Notes: a model not told the origin generated them from the sequence alone. 64,000 nucleotides of DNA from Prevotella sp. (GCA_024684515.1 JAIKWS010000035.1:42178-106177); one strand, 5' to 3'; shown: positions 55,189-64,000, counted from the first letter of the stretch. A program made the numbers and translations.

Positions 55189-56724
55189 TCAGTTCACAGA
55201 GCCTCCAGCGGCAGGAACCTGTCTGGCGTCGTCAGTCTGTTCCATCACCGGCTGTTCAGCTGGCTGTTCAGCATCATTTGCCGGGTTCGTGGCTTCTACA
55301 GCCCGCTGCAGGCTGTCGTCTCTCATCAGCACGGTGGTGTCACGGGCCTGTTGGAGACTGTCCTTTGGAGTAGCTGGTGCGTATGTGCCGGCTTTCTGGG
55401 CGAGGAAGCGGGCATAGTTCCTACAGGCATACGACGAGATGGCATTGAAGATATTGTTGGCAAAGAGAATGTCTGTGATCTTGTTCTCTTCTACATATGC
55501 CTTCATATTCTTCGTAAAATACCTGAAGTCAACCACATGCACCTCGTCGAACGAGAAGAAGAGGTATCCGGGTATGGCATTTCCGAAGCTGTCCTTGAGA
55601 ATCAGCACCCGCCGTCCGTTCCTCGTCGAGGTGCGCACCTGTGTCAGCTTGGTGTCACTACCCATAAAGGTGCAGTATGCTCCACCGCTGCCGTCCTTGT
55701 AGTGGAAGAAGAAGCTTGACCTGTAGGGTCTTCCCTCGCCCGTCACCTGATAGTCTTCGTTGATGCTGTAGTCAATATATGTCGTCTCATATTCCACGCC
55801 ACGAGGCATGTAGTATACGAAGTCCTCTGGTGCTTTCTTCACCGATATGTCTTTCGAGTATCCGTACATGCTGCCCACATATCTGTGTACGACCTTCCGC
55901 TCGTAGGACGACAAGTCGCAGAAGGGGACTCCCGCAACTTGTGCGAACTTCTGTGCAGCATAATAGGCTCCCAGTGGTGCCCAATGGTGGTCAGTACGCA
56001 AATAGATGTCCTCGCCAGCATGTGCGCTCAGCGGGGTATATATGTCTACTGCCTTCACGTCTGCCGACAGGTGAGCATGTATATTGTCGATAGTGGGACG
56101 TTGTGGACGTGTATGGCCTTGCACCTTCTCAGGGCAATAGAACTCTACAGATGTAGGGATGACCATGCAGTATACGTTGACCTTTGCCCCAAATGTTCTC
56201 TTGTAGAGGTTTGCCGCCTCGGCATAGCCTAGGCCTCCCTTTGCCGACCCCCCGTATGCCATGAGTGCCCGCACGCTGTCACCCTTGCCGACGATGATGA
56301 TGCCAGCATTGGCAATCTTTGCGGTTCCGTCGGCTGTGACATGATGCTCATAGACACCCAGTGTGTCGTTCATGATAGCCACCAAGTCAGGCACGGTGTC
56401 TGCTTCTGCCTCGTTGTCGGCCAGGGGTGTCTCAGCAGCGTGGAAGGTTACGTTGTCGTCGCTTGTCTCTAGCTTCATCCACTGTTTTACCTGCATGCTC
56501 AGCTCCATGAATACGTCGCGATAGGGCTCGCTGTCGCTGAACCATAGCGATACCTCTCTGGTGAACGAGCCTTTCATCAGGCTGTCCAGCGAAAAGTGTG
56601 GGAAGGAGGCTAGCTCACGCTTCTCCAGTTCTGAGAATGTGCTTCGTGGAAAGGCGGTGAAGAGCACCGTCAGTCCCAGCACAAGCGTCGTCATGATGGC
56701 CACATATATCTTATCGCGTACCAT
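55189..56724 (-). CDS. DHHW-motif protein of a glycan O-acetylation operon (longer paralog)
   Basis: 511 residues with an N-terminal membrane anchor (about 5-25). The family motif is YLRTDHHWAPLGAYYAA (DHHW at 245-248). Other conserved blocks are IIIVGKGDSVRALMAYGGS, VYCMVIPTSVEFYCPEK and LILKDSFGNAIPGYLFFSF. DHHW proteins are distant relatives of AlgJ/AlgX, which work with MBOAT acyltransferases to acetylate exported polysaccharides. The C-terminal 60 residues are low-complexity (Ala/Glu/Gln-rich) and appear disordered. It is the last of four genes, 34 bp after its shorter paralog. Confidence 0.88.
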   Translation of the reverse strand: MVRDKIYVAIMTTLVLGLTVLFTAFPRSTFSELEKRELASFPHFSLDSLMKGSFTREVSLWFSDSEPYRDVFMELSMQVKQWMKLETSDDNVTFHAAETPLADNEAEADTVPDLVAIMNDTLGVYEHHVTADGTAKIANAGIIIVGKGDSVRALMAYGGSAKGGLGYAEAANLYKRTFGAKVNVYCMVIPTSVEFYCPEKVQGHTRPQRPTIDNIHAHLSADVKAVDIYTPLSAHAGEDIYLRTDHHWAPLGAYYAAQKFAQVAGVPFCDLSSYERKVVHRYVGSMYGYSKDISVKKAPEDFVYYMPRGVEYETTYIDYSINEDYQVTGEGRPYRSSFFFHYKDGSGGAYCTFMGSDTKLTQVRTSTRNGRRVLILKDSFGNAIPGYLFFSFDEVHVVDFRYFTKNMKAYVEENKITDILFANNIFNAISSYACRNYARFLAQKAGTYAPATPKDSLQQARDTTVLMRDDSLQRAVEATNPANDAEQPAEQPVMEQTDDARQVPAAGGSVN

Positions 56725-56758
56725 ATCTTCTCTTTTTGCTTCTTTGTACGTCTGTCTG

Positions 56759-57763
56759 CTACTGCTCTAGATAGCGCTTGTAGTTGTTGGTTATCTGAGG
56801 GTTGTGGGCATGTATCAGATTGTTGCAGAAAACGAGGTCGGTAATCTGCTGTTCTGCCACGTAGTCAATGATATTGTCTGGGAAATACCTGCAGTCTATG
56901 ACATGGATTTCCTCGAACGAGTAGAAGAGGAAGGGCGGCAGTGCATTGCCATAGCTGTCTTTCAGTATCAGTAGCCGTCGTTTGTTTCTTGTTTCCGTCT
57001 GCACTCTCGTCGTGTTCAGGTCGCCCTTCATGAAGGTCAGGTAAGCGGCATTGCTCCCATCGGAATAGCTGTAGAAGAAGTCTGAAGGCTTGAATCCCAG
57101 TGTGTCTGTGGCCACGGCTTTCCCCCCTCGCAGGCTATAGCGTATACTGCTGGTCTGATAGCTGATGTCGCGGGGCTTGTAATACACAAACAGTTCTGGC
57201 GATCTCTTCACGAGCTGGCTGCCGGAGAAACGGTACATCGTGCCTACATAGTTGCGTATGGTGTCAGCATCGTAGTGGCTCAGGTCGCAGAAAGGCACCT
57301 CTGCTGCTCTGGCCAGCTGGCGGGCAGCATAGTAGGCTCCCAACGGAGCCCAATGATGATCAGTACGCGAGTATATGGGCTCGCGGGCATGCTCCAGCAG
57401 CGAGTCGAGCAGTGGCACACCCACCACCCCTTTGTCCAGATGGCCGAGCAGGTTGTCTAGTGCCGAGCGTTCGTCGCCTGTCCACTTACGGGCTGACTCA
57501 GGACAGTACAGTGCCACGGCATTGGGGATGGGCATGCAGTATACTCGCACCTCAGGCTCCAGCAACTGATAGTAGACGTTCACCATCTCTGCATATTTCG
57601 TCCCTTCTGCCTGTGAACCTCCAAAGGGCTCCATAGCCCGGGTCTGATTTCCCAAACCCGATATGATGATGCCTCTGCGTGCCCGTCTGACAGGCTGTGC
57701 CTGCGCATCAGCTATCATCATGATGCACAATATCAGTATGCTGTATCTCAGACTATCTTTCAT
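56759..57763 (-). CDS. DHHW-motif protein (shorter paralog)
   Basis: 334 residues from ATG 57763, which begins a signal peptide (MKDSLRYSILILCIMMIADAQAQ) and follows the MBOAT stop by 1 bp; a longer frame adds 9 residues overlapping that gene. It aligns throughout with the longer paralog from that protein's residue 140 onward: GIIISGLGNQTRAM, VYCMPIPNAVALYCPE, YSRTDHHWAPLGAYYAA (135-138) and LILKDSYGNALPPFLFYSF. It lacks the paralog's N-terminal 130 residues and low-complexity tail. It is probably soluble in the periplasm, whereas the longer copy is membrane-anchored. Confidence 0.88.
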   Translation of the reverse strand: MKDSLRYSILILCIMMIADAQAQPVRRARRGIIISGLGNQTRAMEPFGGSQAEGTKYAEMVNVYYQLLEPEVRVYCMPIPNAVALYCPESARKWTGDERSALDNLLGHLDKGVVGVPLLDSLLEHAREPIYSRTDHHWAPLGAYYAARQLARAAEVPFCDLSHYDADTIRNYVGTMYRFSGSQLVKRSPELFVYYKPRDISYQTSSIRYSLRGGKAVATDTLGFKPSDFFYSYSDGSNAAYLTFMKGDLNTTRVQTETRNKRRLLILKDSYGNALPPFLFYSFEEIHVIDCRYFPDNIIDYVAEQQITDLVFCNNLIHAHNPQITNNYKRYLEQ

Positions 57764-57764
57764 T

Positions 57765-59213
57765 TCAGAATCGTGTATAGATGAATGCATTGTTCGTTGC
57801 CCCCACCAGCAATGCCACGCTGAGCAGCAGGATGGCTGCCGAGACGACGGTACGTGCTAGCAGAACTGCCAATGGGGCCCCTACGCCACCCTCTGGCGCT
57901 ATCTTTGTGAACAGATGGCCAAGGCCCCTCCTTACGGGCATGCTTAGTACGATGGCTACTGTCCACAGCCAGAAGTTGTCGGTCACGGCACTCTGCGACA
58001 CAAAGTCGGTGAATTCCTTTCCCTGGCCTACGAAAGAACGGAAGAAGGTTACCATCTGCCCAAAATCGTCAAAGTAGAAAATACCCCATCCCACTACTAC
58101 CAGCAGCATGCTGTAAACATGGAGCAGCAGCCTGGGTATGCGGTCAATGACACGTAGCAGCGTGTACTTTTCTATCATCACAATAAGGCCGAAATACACA
58201 CCCCATATTATGAAGTTCCACGAAGCACCGTGCCACATACCCGTGAGAAACCATACCACAAGAATGTTTACTGCCTGATGCCGGCGGTTGCCGCCCATGG
58301 GTATATAAACGTAGTCGCGAAAGAAGCTGCCCAGCGAGATATGCCAGCGTCGCCAGAACTCTGTGATGCTCCGGCAGCAGTAGGGATGGTTGAAATTCTC
58401 GTTGAAGTGGAAGCCCAGGCAGCGTCCCAAGCCTATAGCCATGTCTGAATAGCCAGAGAAGTCGAAGTATATCTGGAAGGTGAAAGCCAGCACACCCAGC
58501 CAGGCACCTGTGGTGGTAAGATGATTCAGGCCATTCACCAGAAACTGGTCAGAGATCTCCGAAAGCTGATTGGCGAGTATCACCTTTTTGCCCAGACCGA
58601 TGAGAAAACGGTAGATGCCGTCAGCCAGGTCGCCTGCCGACACACGGCGGTCGCCAATCTCGTGGGCCACTGTACCATAGCGCACAATAGGACCGGCGAT
58701 GAGCTGCGGGAACATCGATATATAGAGTAGCAGGTTGACGAAGTTACGCTGCATGGGCGACTGTCTGCGGTAGACATCAATGAGGTAGCTGATACTCTGA
58801 AAAGTGTAGAAGCTGATGCCGATAGGCAGCGAGATGGTAGGCGCCTGCACGCTGATGCCTATGCCCGCTAGCGTCTCGACAAAGAAGCCCAGGTACTTGA
58901 ATGTCCCAAGTATCAGCACGTTGGCTGCCAGTCCGCCGATGAGAGCCCAGCGGCGTGCATCACCCGTCAGGGCACCAATGCCTCGTCCTGCCAGATAGTT
59001 CAGCAGCACACAGAGCAGCATCAGGAAGACGTACACAGGTTCGCCCCAGGCATAGAATATCAGCGAGAAGCATACCAGCACCAGGTTCTTGGCACGGTGG
59101 CTACGCTCTTCTGCTGTCGAGAGGCACGCCTTGTCTACCCACGCACCAAGCAGATAGCTCAGGGCGAAGACTGGCAGAAACACAAAGAGGAAAAACAAAT
59201 CGGAGAAAACCAT
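57765..59213 (-). CDS. MBOAT-family O-acyltransferase (AlgI-like)
   Basis: 482 residues with about ten membrane helices. The AlgI-type signature is complete: SITEFWRRWHISLGSFFRDY with H291 and WFLTGMWHGASWNF with H328, the presumed catalytic His. ISFYTFQSISYLIDVYR is also typical. Such proteins move acetyl groups across the inner membrane to periplasmic partners for modifying a polysaccharide. It begins 18 bp after the SGNH hydrolase and is followed by two DHHW proteins. The glycan acetylated is unknown. Confidence 0.95.
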   Translation of the reverse strand: MVFSDLFFLFVFLPVFALSYLLGAWVDKACLSTAEERSHRAKNLVLVCFSLIFYAWGEPVYVFLMLLCVLLNYLAGRGIGALTGDARRWALIGGLAANVLILGTFKYLGFFVETLAGIGISVQAPTISLPIGISFYTFQSISYLIDVYRRQSPMQRNFVNLLLYISMFPQLIAGPIVRYGTVAHEIGDRRVSAGDLADGIYRFLIGLGKKVILANQLSEISDQFLVNGLNHLTTTGAWLGVLAFTFQIYFDFSGYSDMAIGLGRCLGFHFNENFNHPYCCRSITEFWRRWHISLGSFFRDYVYIPMGGNRRHQAVNILVVWFLTGMWHGASWNFIIWGVYFGLIVMIEKYTLLRVIDRIPRLLLHVYSMLLVVVGWGIFYFDDFGQMVTFFRSFVGQGKEFTDFVSQSAVTDNFWLWTVAIVLSMPVRRGLGHLFTKIAPEGGVGAPLAVLLARTVVSAAILLLSVALLVGATNNAFIYTRF

Positions 59214-59231
59214 ACCCTTCCAGTCTTGTCG

Positions 59232-60053
59232 CTATTCTGTCTTCATCATTTCCCTGACGCGTTGCGCCACCAGATAGCCATTGCGCCTAGCCCCTTCCTC
59301 GCTAGTGTGGGTACCATCGTAGGTGTAGCGCTTCTTCACCCGTTCGTCAGTGGCACAGACACAGCCATCATGGTCCATGCGTATCACGGCCAGCTCCATC
59401 TTCCTGCCACAACCCTCTATGATATCACCCGTGCGGCTAATCAGTTCTGCCGTCACTGCCGTACTCTGCAAGGGTGTCAGCAGCAATAACCGGGCATCGG
59501 GGAAAGCTTCCATCAGCAGTTCGCAGTCGTAGCGAACCGCCTCGGCCAGTGTCAGCACCTCGTTCACAGACTTGCTGGCGGCAGGGCCTTCCTGTTGTGT
59601 GAAAGCCTGTGCCACCGTTTTGTCAAAGGCATGAGGGCGCTTCTCGGCAAACCATGCATCGTTGGTACCAGCAGCGACAACAATCAGCTGGGGTGCCGGC
59701 TGACGTCCTTTCTCATGGGCTTCCTTCAGCCTTTCTATCTGATTGTAGACCACATTGTCGTCGCCCAGGACTCCGATGTCCTGCACCAGGTTACGCTTAG
59801 TAGCCGGTGTGTGCGTCCATGTTGCCCCGCTACGTGCATAGCTGCGGCACGAAGCAGGCTGCAGAGCCTCCTTGAACCAGGTGTTCCATCCTCGTGGCTT
59901 TGAGCAGTCGTCACCTCCCAGCCAGGTGTTCGAGTCGCCCAGCACCACAATGTCGAGGGGCTGTCCCAAGGCTGGAAGAGCCAGCGCGAGTAGCAGCGCC
60001 AGCACGGACACGCACCTCATCATTCTACCCGTCATTTTTTGTTTCGTCATCAT
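59232..60053 (-). CDS. Secreted SGNH/GDSL hydrolase
   Basis: 273 residues; an internal Met (MMRCVSV, residue 11) could be the true start of the signal peptide, which ends near ALGQ (31). SGNH blocks are block I VVLGDSNTW (S41), block III AAGTNDAW (N131) and block V YDGTHTSEEG (D246, H249). It is a predicted esterase or acetyltransferase of cell-envelope glycans. It is the first gene of the operon with MBOAT and two DHHW proteins, so it may transfer or remove the acetyl groups. A well-formed promoter lies at 60174-60205, giving a leader of about 115 nt. Confidence 0.9.
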   Translation of the reverse strand: MMTKQKMTGRMMRCVSVLALLLALALPALGQPLDIVVLGDSNTWLGGDDCSKPRGWNTWFKEALQPASCRSYARSGATWTHTPATKRNLVQDIGVLGDDNVVYNQIERLKEAHEKGRQPAPQLIVVAAGTNDAWFAEKRPHAFDKTVAQAFTQQEGPAASKSVNEVLTLAEAVRYDCELLMEAFPDARLLLLTPLQSTAVTAELISRTGDIIEGCGRKMELAVIRMDHDGCVCATDERVKKRYTYDGTHTSEEGARRNGYLVAQRVREMMKTE

Positions 60054-60173
60054 GATCCTTCGCAGAGAAGTGGCAGTTCGCAGTGGAATCGCCTCTGTGC
60101 ACGATAGTCGTCTGTCGATTAGAAAATCATATCCGCAACTGCCATATCATTGTCTTTTTCCGCAATTTGGCTG

Positions 60174-60205
60174 CAAAATTACAACAATTCGGATAAACCT
60201 CCAAA
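60174..60205 (-). promoter_or_regulatory. Complete promoter of the O-acetylation operon
   Basis: On the - strand TTTG (60202-60205) is followed after 20 bp by TAATTTTG (60174-60181). The spacing matches the Bacteroidota consensus. Confidence 0.75.
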
Positions 60206-60304
60206 CAAGAAGCTATGTTTTTCACTTCTTCTGCTTATAATCCAGGAGGCGAGGTGTGAAAAACTGCGTTTGGGGGCTCTTTGGGATTTCCTTGAAGTAC
60301 CTTA

Positions 60305-60580
60305 ATGTGGCAAAGTGGCATTGTGGCAAAAAAGGGATCCGCAACCTCATGTGTGCGAGAGATTGCGGATGCGGAGACGTCAGATGGCGGCTGTTCAGAA
60401 GGCGAGCGGGCCGTGGCCCATGCAACCCGTTGTTCCGAGGGCAGTCAGAGCCGCATCCTCGTAGGGCAGAACCTGAAGAAGGGCATGGTGCTCAACTCCA
60501 GCATCTGGCTCAAACGCCTCAAGGACAGGATCGTCGCTGCCAAAGACAAAGGCGAACCCGTCTGGATAACCATCCGCTAG
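60305..60580 (+). CDS. Possible small or degenerate ORF of unknown function
   Basis: A 91-residue frame whose last 45 residues look coding: LKKGMVLNSSIWLKRLKDRI and EPVWITIR, with G/C-ending codons. The first half reads like noise, and no good ribosome-binding site precedes the ATG. The opposite frame (60395-60583) is also open but less natural. It lies between the O-acetylation operon promoter and the LytTR gene. An 8-bp inverted repeat (60337-60344 / 60363-60370) lies inside its 5' part. It may be a remnant of a longer gene. I do not recognise the family. Confidence 0.3.
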   Translation: MWQSGIVAKKGSATSCVREIADAETSDGGCSEGERAVAHATRCSEGSQSRILVGQNLKKGMVLNSSIWLKRLKDRIVAAKDKGEPVWITIR

Positions 60581-60599
60581 CATGCTGCAGCAAGAGCCG

Positions 60600-61478
60600 T
60601 CATTCCAATCGGAGTGGCGGCTCGAGCGTTATACTTTCCTTGACTTGCGACATGTTGCTGCGCGAAACGGGAATGGCCTCGTGGATGTTCCGCATGCGTA
60701 GCTGCATGGAGCCAGCGGTGGATATTACACGGTCAACCTGACTGATGTTGACGAGAAAGGCACGATGACAACGAACTATCATGGGATAGTCCTGTAGCAT
60801 CTTCTCTATTTGACGGGAAGTGCAACGGATCATGTCACACCTTAGCTGATTGTCATGCCACTGGTAGACCTTTTCATAATTGCCAACAGCCTCGATATAC
60901 AGCAGCTCATGGATCTGTAGCGTTACCGTCTCGCTGGTGCTACCTGTCAGTGTCACTACCGGCGAGACGCCATCATGGTATGCTACTGCCTGCTCCTTTG
61001 CCAAACGCTCGTTCATCGCTTGCAACTCCTCAATCTCGGCCTTCAGGTATCTGTTTCTGTACTTGAATCGCCAGTATAGCCCTATGGCGAACGAACAGAA
61101 TGCGATGATAAGCAGCGTCTCCAGGAAGTTGCTCCACGACAAGCGGTTGCCCTCGTCATGCTGGCTTAGCACAAAGTGGCGATACAGGCATATCATCAGC
61201 GTCTGGAGGGGGGTGTTGATGAGCTGGAACCAAAGATTCCTATGAATGATATAGCTGACACCTCTGTCGTACGTCTGTGGCATCCTGACCACATAGGCCA
61301 TGACCGTCTCTGTAATCAGGCATATCCCCACCCCCAGCATCCATATTGCCAGCAGATGGAGATAGGGCTCCCATTGCCAGTTGCCCATCGGAAAGGGTTT
61401 GAACACGGCTAATGCCAGCACCGTAAATCCAATGCTGATGAAGCGCACACTGAGTGTTTCCTTCCATCCCTTGTTCAT
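60600..61478 (-). CDS. Membrane-anchored LytTR-family transcription regulator
   Basis: 292 residues. Four hydrophobic helices (about 10-30, 38-60, 85-105, 120-140) precede a charged coiled segment (KAEIEELQAMNERLAKE). A LytTR DNA-binding domain spans about 180-285: ELLYIEAVGNYEKVYQWHD, RQIEKMLQDYPMIVRCHRAFLVN and VSRSNM. There is no receiver domain, so it is not a classical response regulator; the membrane part may sense a signal itself. It is transcribed away from the TonB-receptor-like gene, with a 235-bp shared control region. Confidence 0.92.
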   Translation of the reverse strand: MNKGWKETLSVRFISIGFTVLALAVFKPFPMGNWQWEPYLHLLAIWMLGVGICLITETVMAYVVRMPQTYDRGVSYIIHRNLWFQLINTPLQTLMICLYRHFVLSQHDEGNRLSWSNFLETLLIIAFCSFAIGLYWRFKYRNRYLKAEIEELQAMNERLAKEQAVAYHDGVSPVVTLTGSTSETVTLQIHELLYIEAVGNYEKVYQWHDNQLRCDMIRCTSRQIEKMLQDYPMIVRCHRAFLVNISQVDRVISTAGSMQLRMRNIHEAIPVSRSNMSQVKESITLEPPLRLE

Positions 61479-61498
61479 CGTATCGCTTTTTATGGCTG

Positions 61499-61506
61499 CA
61501 AAGATA
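61499..61506 (-). promoter_or_regulatory. -7 box of the LytTR gene
   Basis: The - strand reads TATCTTTG, 21 bp before the start codon. No -33 box is seen at the standard spacing. Confidence 0.5.
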
Positions 61507-61597
61507 CGACTTTATCCGTTCACTTTCTTTTCTTTTTGTTCAAAATTGTTGTTTTTTTCTGCTGTTCGTCACAAATCCATGCTGTATATCCCAGATT

Positions 61598-61629
61598 TTT
61601 GCAGAAAAAGGGAATGCTATGTACCTTTG
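61598..61629 (+). promoter_or_regulatory. Complete promoter of the TonB-receptor-like gene
   Basis: TTTG (61598-61601) is followed after 20 bp by TACCTTTG (61622-61629), a textbook Bacteroidota promoter. The leader to the ATG at 61714 is about 78 nt. Confidence 0.8.
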
Positions 61630-61713
61630 CAACGACAATCGTCAAAGTGCAGAATCTGATGGAGGACACCAGCTGCATGAAGCCTTTGCATTTTAAGAAC
61701 ATATTAAAAAAAG

Positions 61714-64000
61714 ATGAAAACAACCACAACAAGAATCGCAGCTATACTAGCTGCTGTGATGACAACCATGATGATGTCTGCCCGCACACAGGATGTGGTG
61801 GGAAAGGTGACAAACCAGGATGGCGAACCCCTGGCGTATGTGAATGTCGTTTTGCTCTCACTACCCGATTCCAGCTTCGTGCAAGGAGCGGTGACTGACG
61901 AGGAGGGAGTATTCAGAATCGTGACAGACATAGAGAACGGACTGCTGAAACTCAGCAGCGTTGGCCACGAAACCTTGTATGTGAAAGCATCCAACGGACT
62001 GACCATCCAGCTGAAGGAAGATGCGAAACTACTCGACGAAGTGGTGGTGAAAGGACAGTTGCCCAGAACCCACGCCAAGGGTGATGCCATGCGCACAACT
62101 GTCGAAGGAACCATCCTGGAAAAGGCGGGAACAATCACTGATGCACTATCCAAGATACCATCGCTGGAAGCAGAACGCGACGGTGGGGTGAAAGTCCTGG
62201 GACGTGGTGATGCTCAAGTGTATATCAACGGGCGTCGTGTACAGGACATGAAGGAGCTCTCCCGTTTACGTTCCGACCAAATTCAGCATGTCGATGTCGT
62301 CCAGAATCCTGGTGCCCGCTATGCCGCCTCGGTTAAAGCCGTGGTGCGTATAACGTTGAAAAAAGCACAGGGCGAGGGCTTTAGTTTCCAGGACAATGCC
62401 CAGGGCATGTATCAATATGGTCTTTCAGCGACTAATAATTTCGTGGTAAACTATCGTACTGGGGGCCTGGATGTAACAGGTTCGTTTTGGGTAGGAACTT
62501 ATGGCCATTCGAAAAGTTTCCAGGACAATGACCTTTCTTATTATGCTGGTCCAGACTATATCCTGGCTCGTTCTACCCAGGAATCGAAAAGGAAATGGAA
62601 AGGCCTATCACCACAGCTGCAGGTGAACTATATGGTAGACGAAAATCATAGCTTTGGTGCCTACTATAAATTCGACCGCCAACCAAACAGCGATTTCTAT
62701 AGTTCGTTTTATACAGACAACTATGAAAATGGAATCTATATCGAGCGTTCTGAAAGCCGTATCTGGCAGGACGAAGGTTTCAGTAAACATATCTTCAATG
62801 CCTATTATAATGGTAAAGTCGGGCAGTTAGGTATTGACTTCAATATCGATGGATTTTTCGATGATACGAAGTCGCCTGGCAGTACCTATGAAATAACAAA
62901 GAGTCTGTCTGAAGAGACATCCCGTTCCATTGAGAGTAATACTAATAGTGGTAACAATTTCTGGGCTTCGAAACTCATCATTTCTTATCCTGTTTGGAAG
63001 GGTAACATTTCTCTCGGTGGCGAATACTCCTACAACCATCGTACTGATGCTTACTCGTATACAGCAACGGATTATGTACCAGTAAAGTCTACTGATACAG
63101 AAATTAAAGAAAAGTCTTCCTCTTTTTTCTTAGAGTATGGCCGGCAATTCGGTAAGATATACACCCAGCTTGGACTGCGTTATGAGCATTTGGAGAACGA
63201 CTATTTTAATTTCGGCAAACGCGAGGATGAGGTATGCCGTAACTATGCCGACTGGTTCCCAACGGCTGTTATCAGTGTCCCCCTCGGTAAGTTACAGCTC
63301 TCGCTTTCATACCGTCGTGACATTGAGCGCCCACATTATGGATACTTGACCAGTTCTACCATCTATATTAATCGGTATACCTATCAGAGTGGCAATCCCT
63401 ATCTGCGCCCGACTTACACCCATAGTTTTGTGTTCAATGCTGCCTATCAATGGGCGAACCTGACATTGAACTATGGCCGGGTTAAGGATTTCATGACGAT
63501 GTCTACAGAGCCATTCCCTGGATCAGATGATCCGCTCGTCAGTCTTGTACATAACATCAATAGTGAAGAGGACTTCAATCAGTTTAATATTCAACTTTCT
63601 GCACGCCCTGTAATCGGATGTTGGCATCCGAGATGGAGTGTCCTCACATTACTTCAGGACTATAAGTCACTTACCGCCACAGGATCAAATATTACACTCA
63701 ATCATCCGTTGTTCATTCTCGGATGGCAAAACGACTTCGAACTGCCACACCAATTCCGACTGAATGTCACAGGGCAATGGTCTTCTAAAGGTGACTATAG
63801 CAATTTCCGAGTGACCAAGACACGCCTGTTCACTAGTATCGGGGTACAAAAAGACCTGAACCTGCGCCGACTTGGAACACTCACAATCGACCTCCGTTGC
63901 AGCGATATCTTTAATACCAACAAGACAGCATCGACTATCTATGGCATCCGCGAAATCACCTCAGCCAATCCGGCCCGTCGAACCTTCATACTCGATCTTG
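61714..64000 (+). CDS. TonB-dependent-receptor-like outer-membrane protein, 3' end missing
   Basis: 762 codons are in the window without a stop. ATG 61714 follows an A-rich ribosome-binding region and starts a signal peptide (MKTTTTRIAAILAAV...MSARTQ). Residues about 25-105 form a carboxypeptidase-regulatory-like domain (VVGKVTNQDGEPLAYVNVVL, FVQGAVTDEEGVF). A plug domain follows (about 110-215: LLDEVVVKGQ, VYINGRRVQDM, RSDQIQHVDVVQNPGARY). A long beta-barrel continues to the end (NPYLRPTYTHSFVFNAAY), like the OMP_b-brl_3 group. It lacks SusC-specific features, and no SusD is seen before the window ends. The substrate is unknown. The divergent LytTR regulator may control it. Confidence 0.93.
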   Translation, partial: MKTTTTRIAAILAAVMTTMMMSARTQDVVGKVTNQDGEPLAYVNVVLLSLPDSSFVQGAVTDEEGVFRIVTDIENGLLKLSSVGHETLYVKASNGLTIQLKEDAKLLDEVVVKGQLPRTHAKGDAMRTTVEGTILEKAGTITDALSKIPSLEAERDGGVKVLGRGDAQVYINGRRVQDMKELSRLRSDQIQHVDVVQNPGARYAASVKAVVRITLKKAQGEGFSFQDNAQGMYQYGLSATNNFVVNYRTGGLDVTGSFWVGTYGHSKSFQDNDLSYYAGPDYILARSTQESKRKWKGLSPQLQVNYMVDENHSFGAYYKFDRQPNSDFYSSFYTDNYENGIYIERSESRIWQDEGFSKHIFNAYYNGKVGQLGIDFNIDGFFDDTKSPGSTYEITKSLSEETSRSIESNTNSGNNFWASKLIISYPVWKGNISLGGEYSYNHRTDAYSYTATDYVPVKSTDTEIKEKSSSFFLEYGRQFGKIYTQLGLRYEHLENDYFNFGKREDEVCRNYADWFPTAVISVPLGKLQLSLSYRRDIERPHYGYLTSSTIYINRYTYQSGNPYLRPTYTHSFVFNAAYQWANLTLNYGRVKDFMTMSTEPFPGSDDPLVSLVHNINSEEDFNQFNIQLSARPVIGCWHPRWSVLTLLQDYKSLTATGSNITLNHPLFILGWQNDFELPHQFRLNVTGQWSSKGDYSNFRVTKTRLFTSIGVQKDLNLRRLGTLTIDLRCSDIFNTNKTASTIYGIREITSANPARRTFILDL

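Overview
The window looks like a Bacteroidota gut or rumen anaerobe, most likely Prevotella or a close relative. The evidence is a SusC/SusD pair, a hybrid two-component regulator, TAnnTTTG-type promoters in front of most operons, lipoproteins with acidic residues after the lipid-anchored Cys, and several secreted proteins with a YDLxGR...GIY tail like those of the type IX secretion system. Genus is inferred from gene content only. I saw no rRNA, tRNA, CRISPR array, transposase or phage gene.

Region 1 (1-30.3 kb) is a polysaccharide utilization locus for complex glucuronoarabinoxylan. A 5'-truncated SusC and a SusD lie on the + strand. Convergent to them on the - strand are two enzyme operons. 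GH98-GH95-GH97 ends at a 12-bp-stem terminator at 11801-11828. GH43, a CE6/CE1 double esterase and a GH115 alpha-glucuronidase follow. Two large secreted proteins (CotH-domain; CBM4_9-containing) and the regulator lie further upstream on the same strand. The enzymes would cut a decorated xylan backbone (GH98) and remove galactose, acetyl, feruloyl, arabinosyl/xylosyl and glucuronosyl groups.

Region 2 (30.3-37.7 kb) holds a MacB/FtsX-type ABC exporter (two permeases, one ATPase) and then a 1.4-kb gene-free island of repeats. The island contains a 19-bp inverted repeat, a terminator-like hairpin with inverted GGAGCGGA motifs, an 11-bp triplicate, a 22-bp array, a 553-bp foldback element with 184-bp arms, and a 116-bp palindrome.

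Region 3 (37.7-43.3 kb) is a second glucuronate-linked cluster. WbuC cupin, methyltransferase and a second GH115 lie on the - strand, and a DUF2264 protein is divergent. Region 4 (43.4-48.1 kb) is an operon of three probably surface-exposed lipoproteins: a BMP-type binding protein, a binding protein fused to a legumain (C13) protease domain, and an alpha/beta hydrolase. No transporter lies beside them, and this is the most unusual gene set in the window. Region 5 (48.3-51.6 kb) is a BNR_4/LamG secreted protein.

Region 6 (52-55 kb) is trkA-trkH potassium uptake. Region 7 (55.2-60.1 kb) is a glycan O-acetylation operon: SGNH hydrolase, MBOAT acyltransferase and two paralogous DHHW proteins. Region 8 (60.3-64 kb) is a membrane-bound LytTR regulator divergent from a TonB-receptor-like outer-membrane protein that runs off the window.

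Intergenic regions at three distant places carry tandem repeats with the same 22-bp period but different palindromic cores. Two more carry 11-bp triplicates. These are the most notable non-coding signals.
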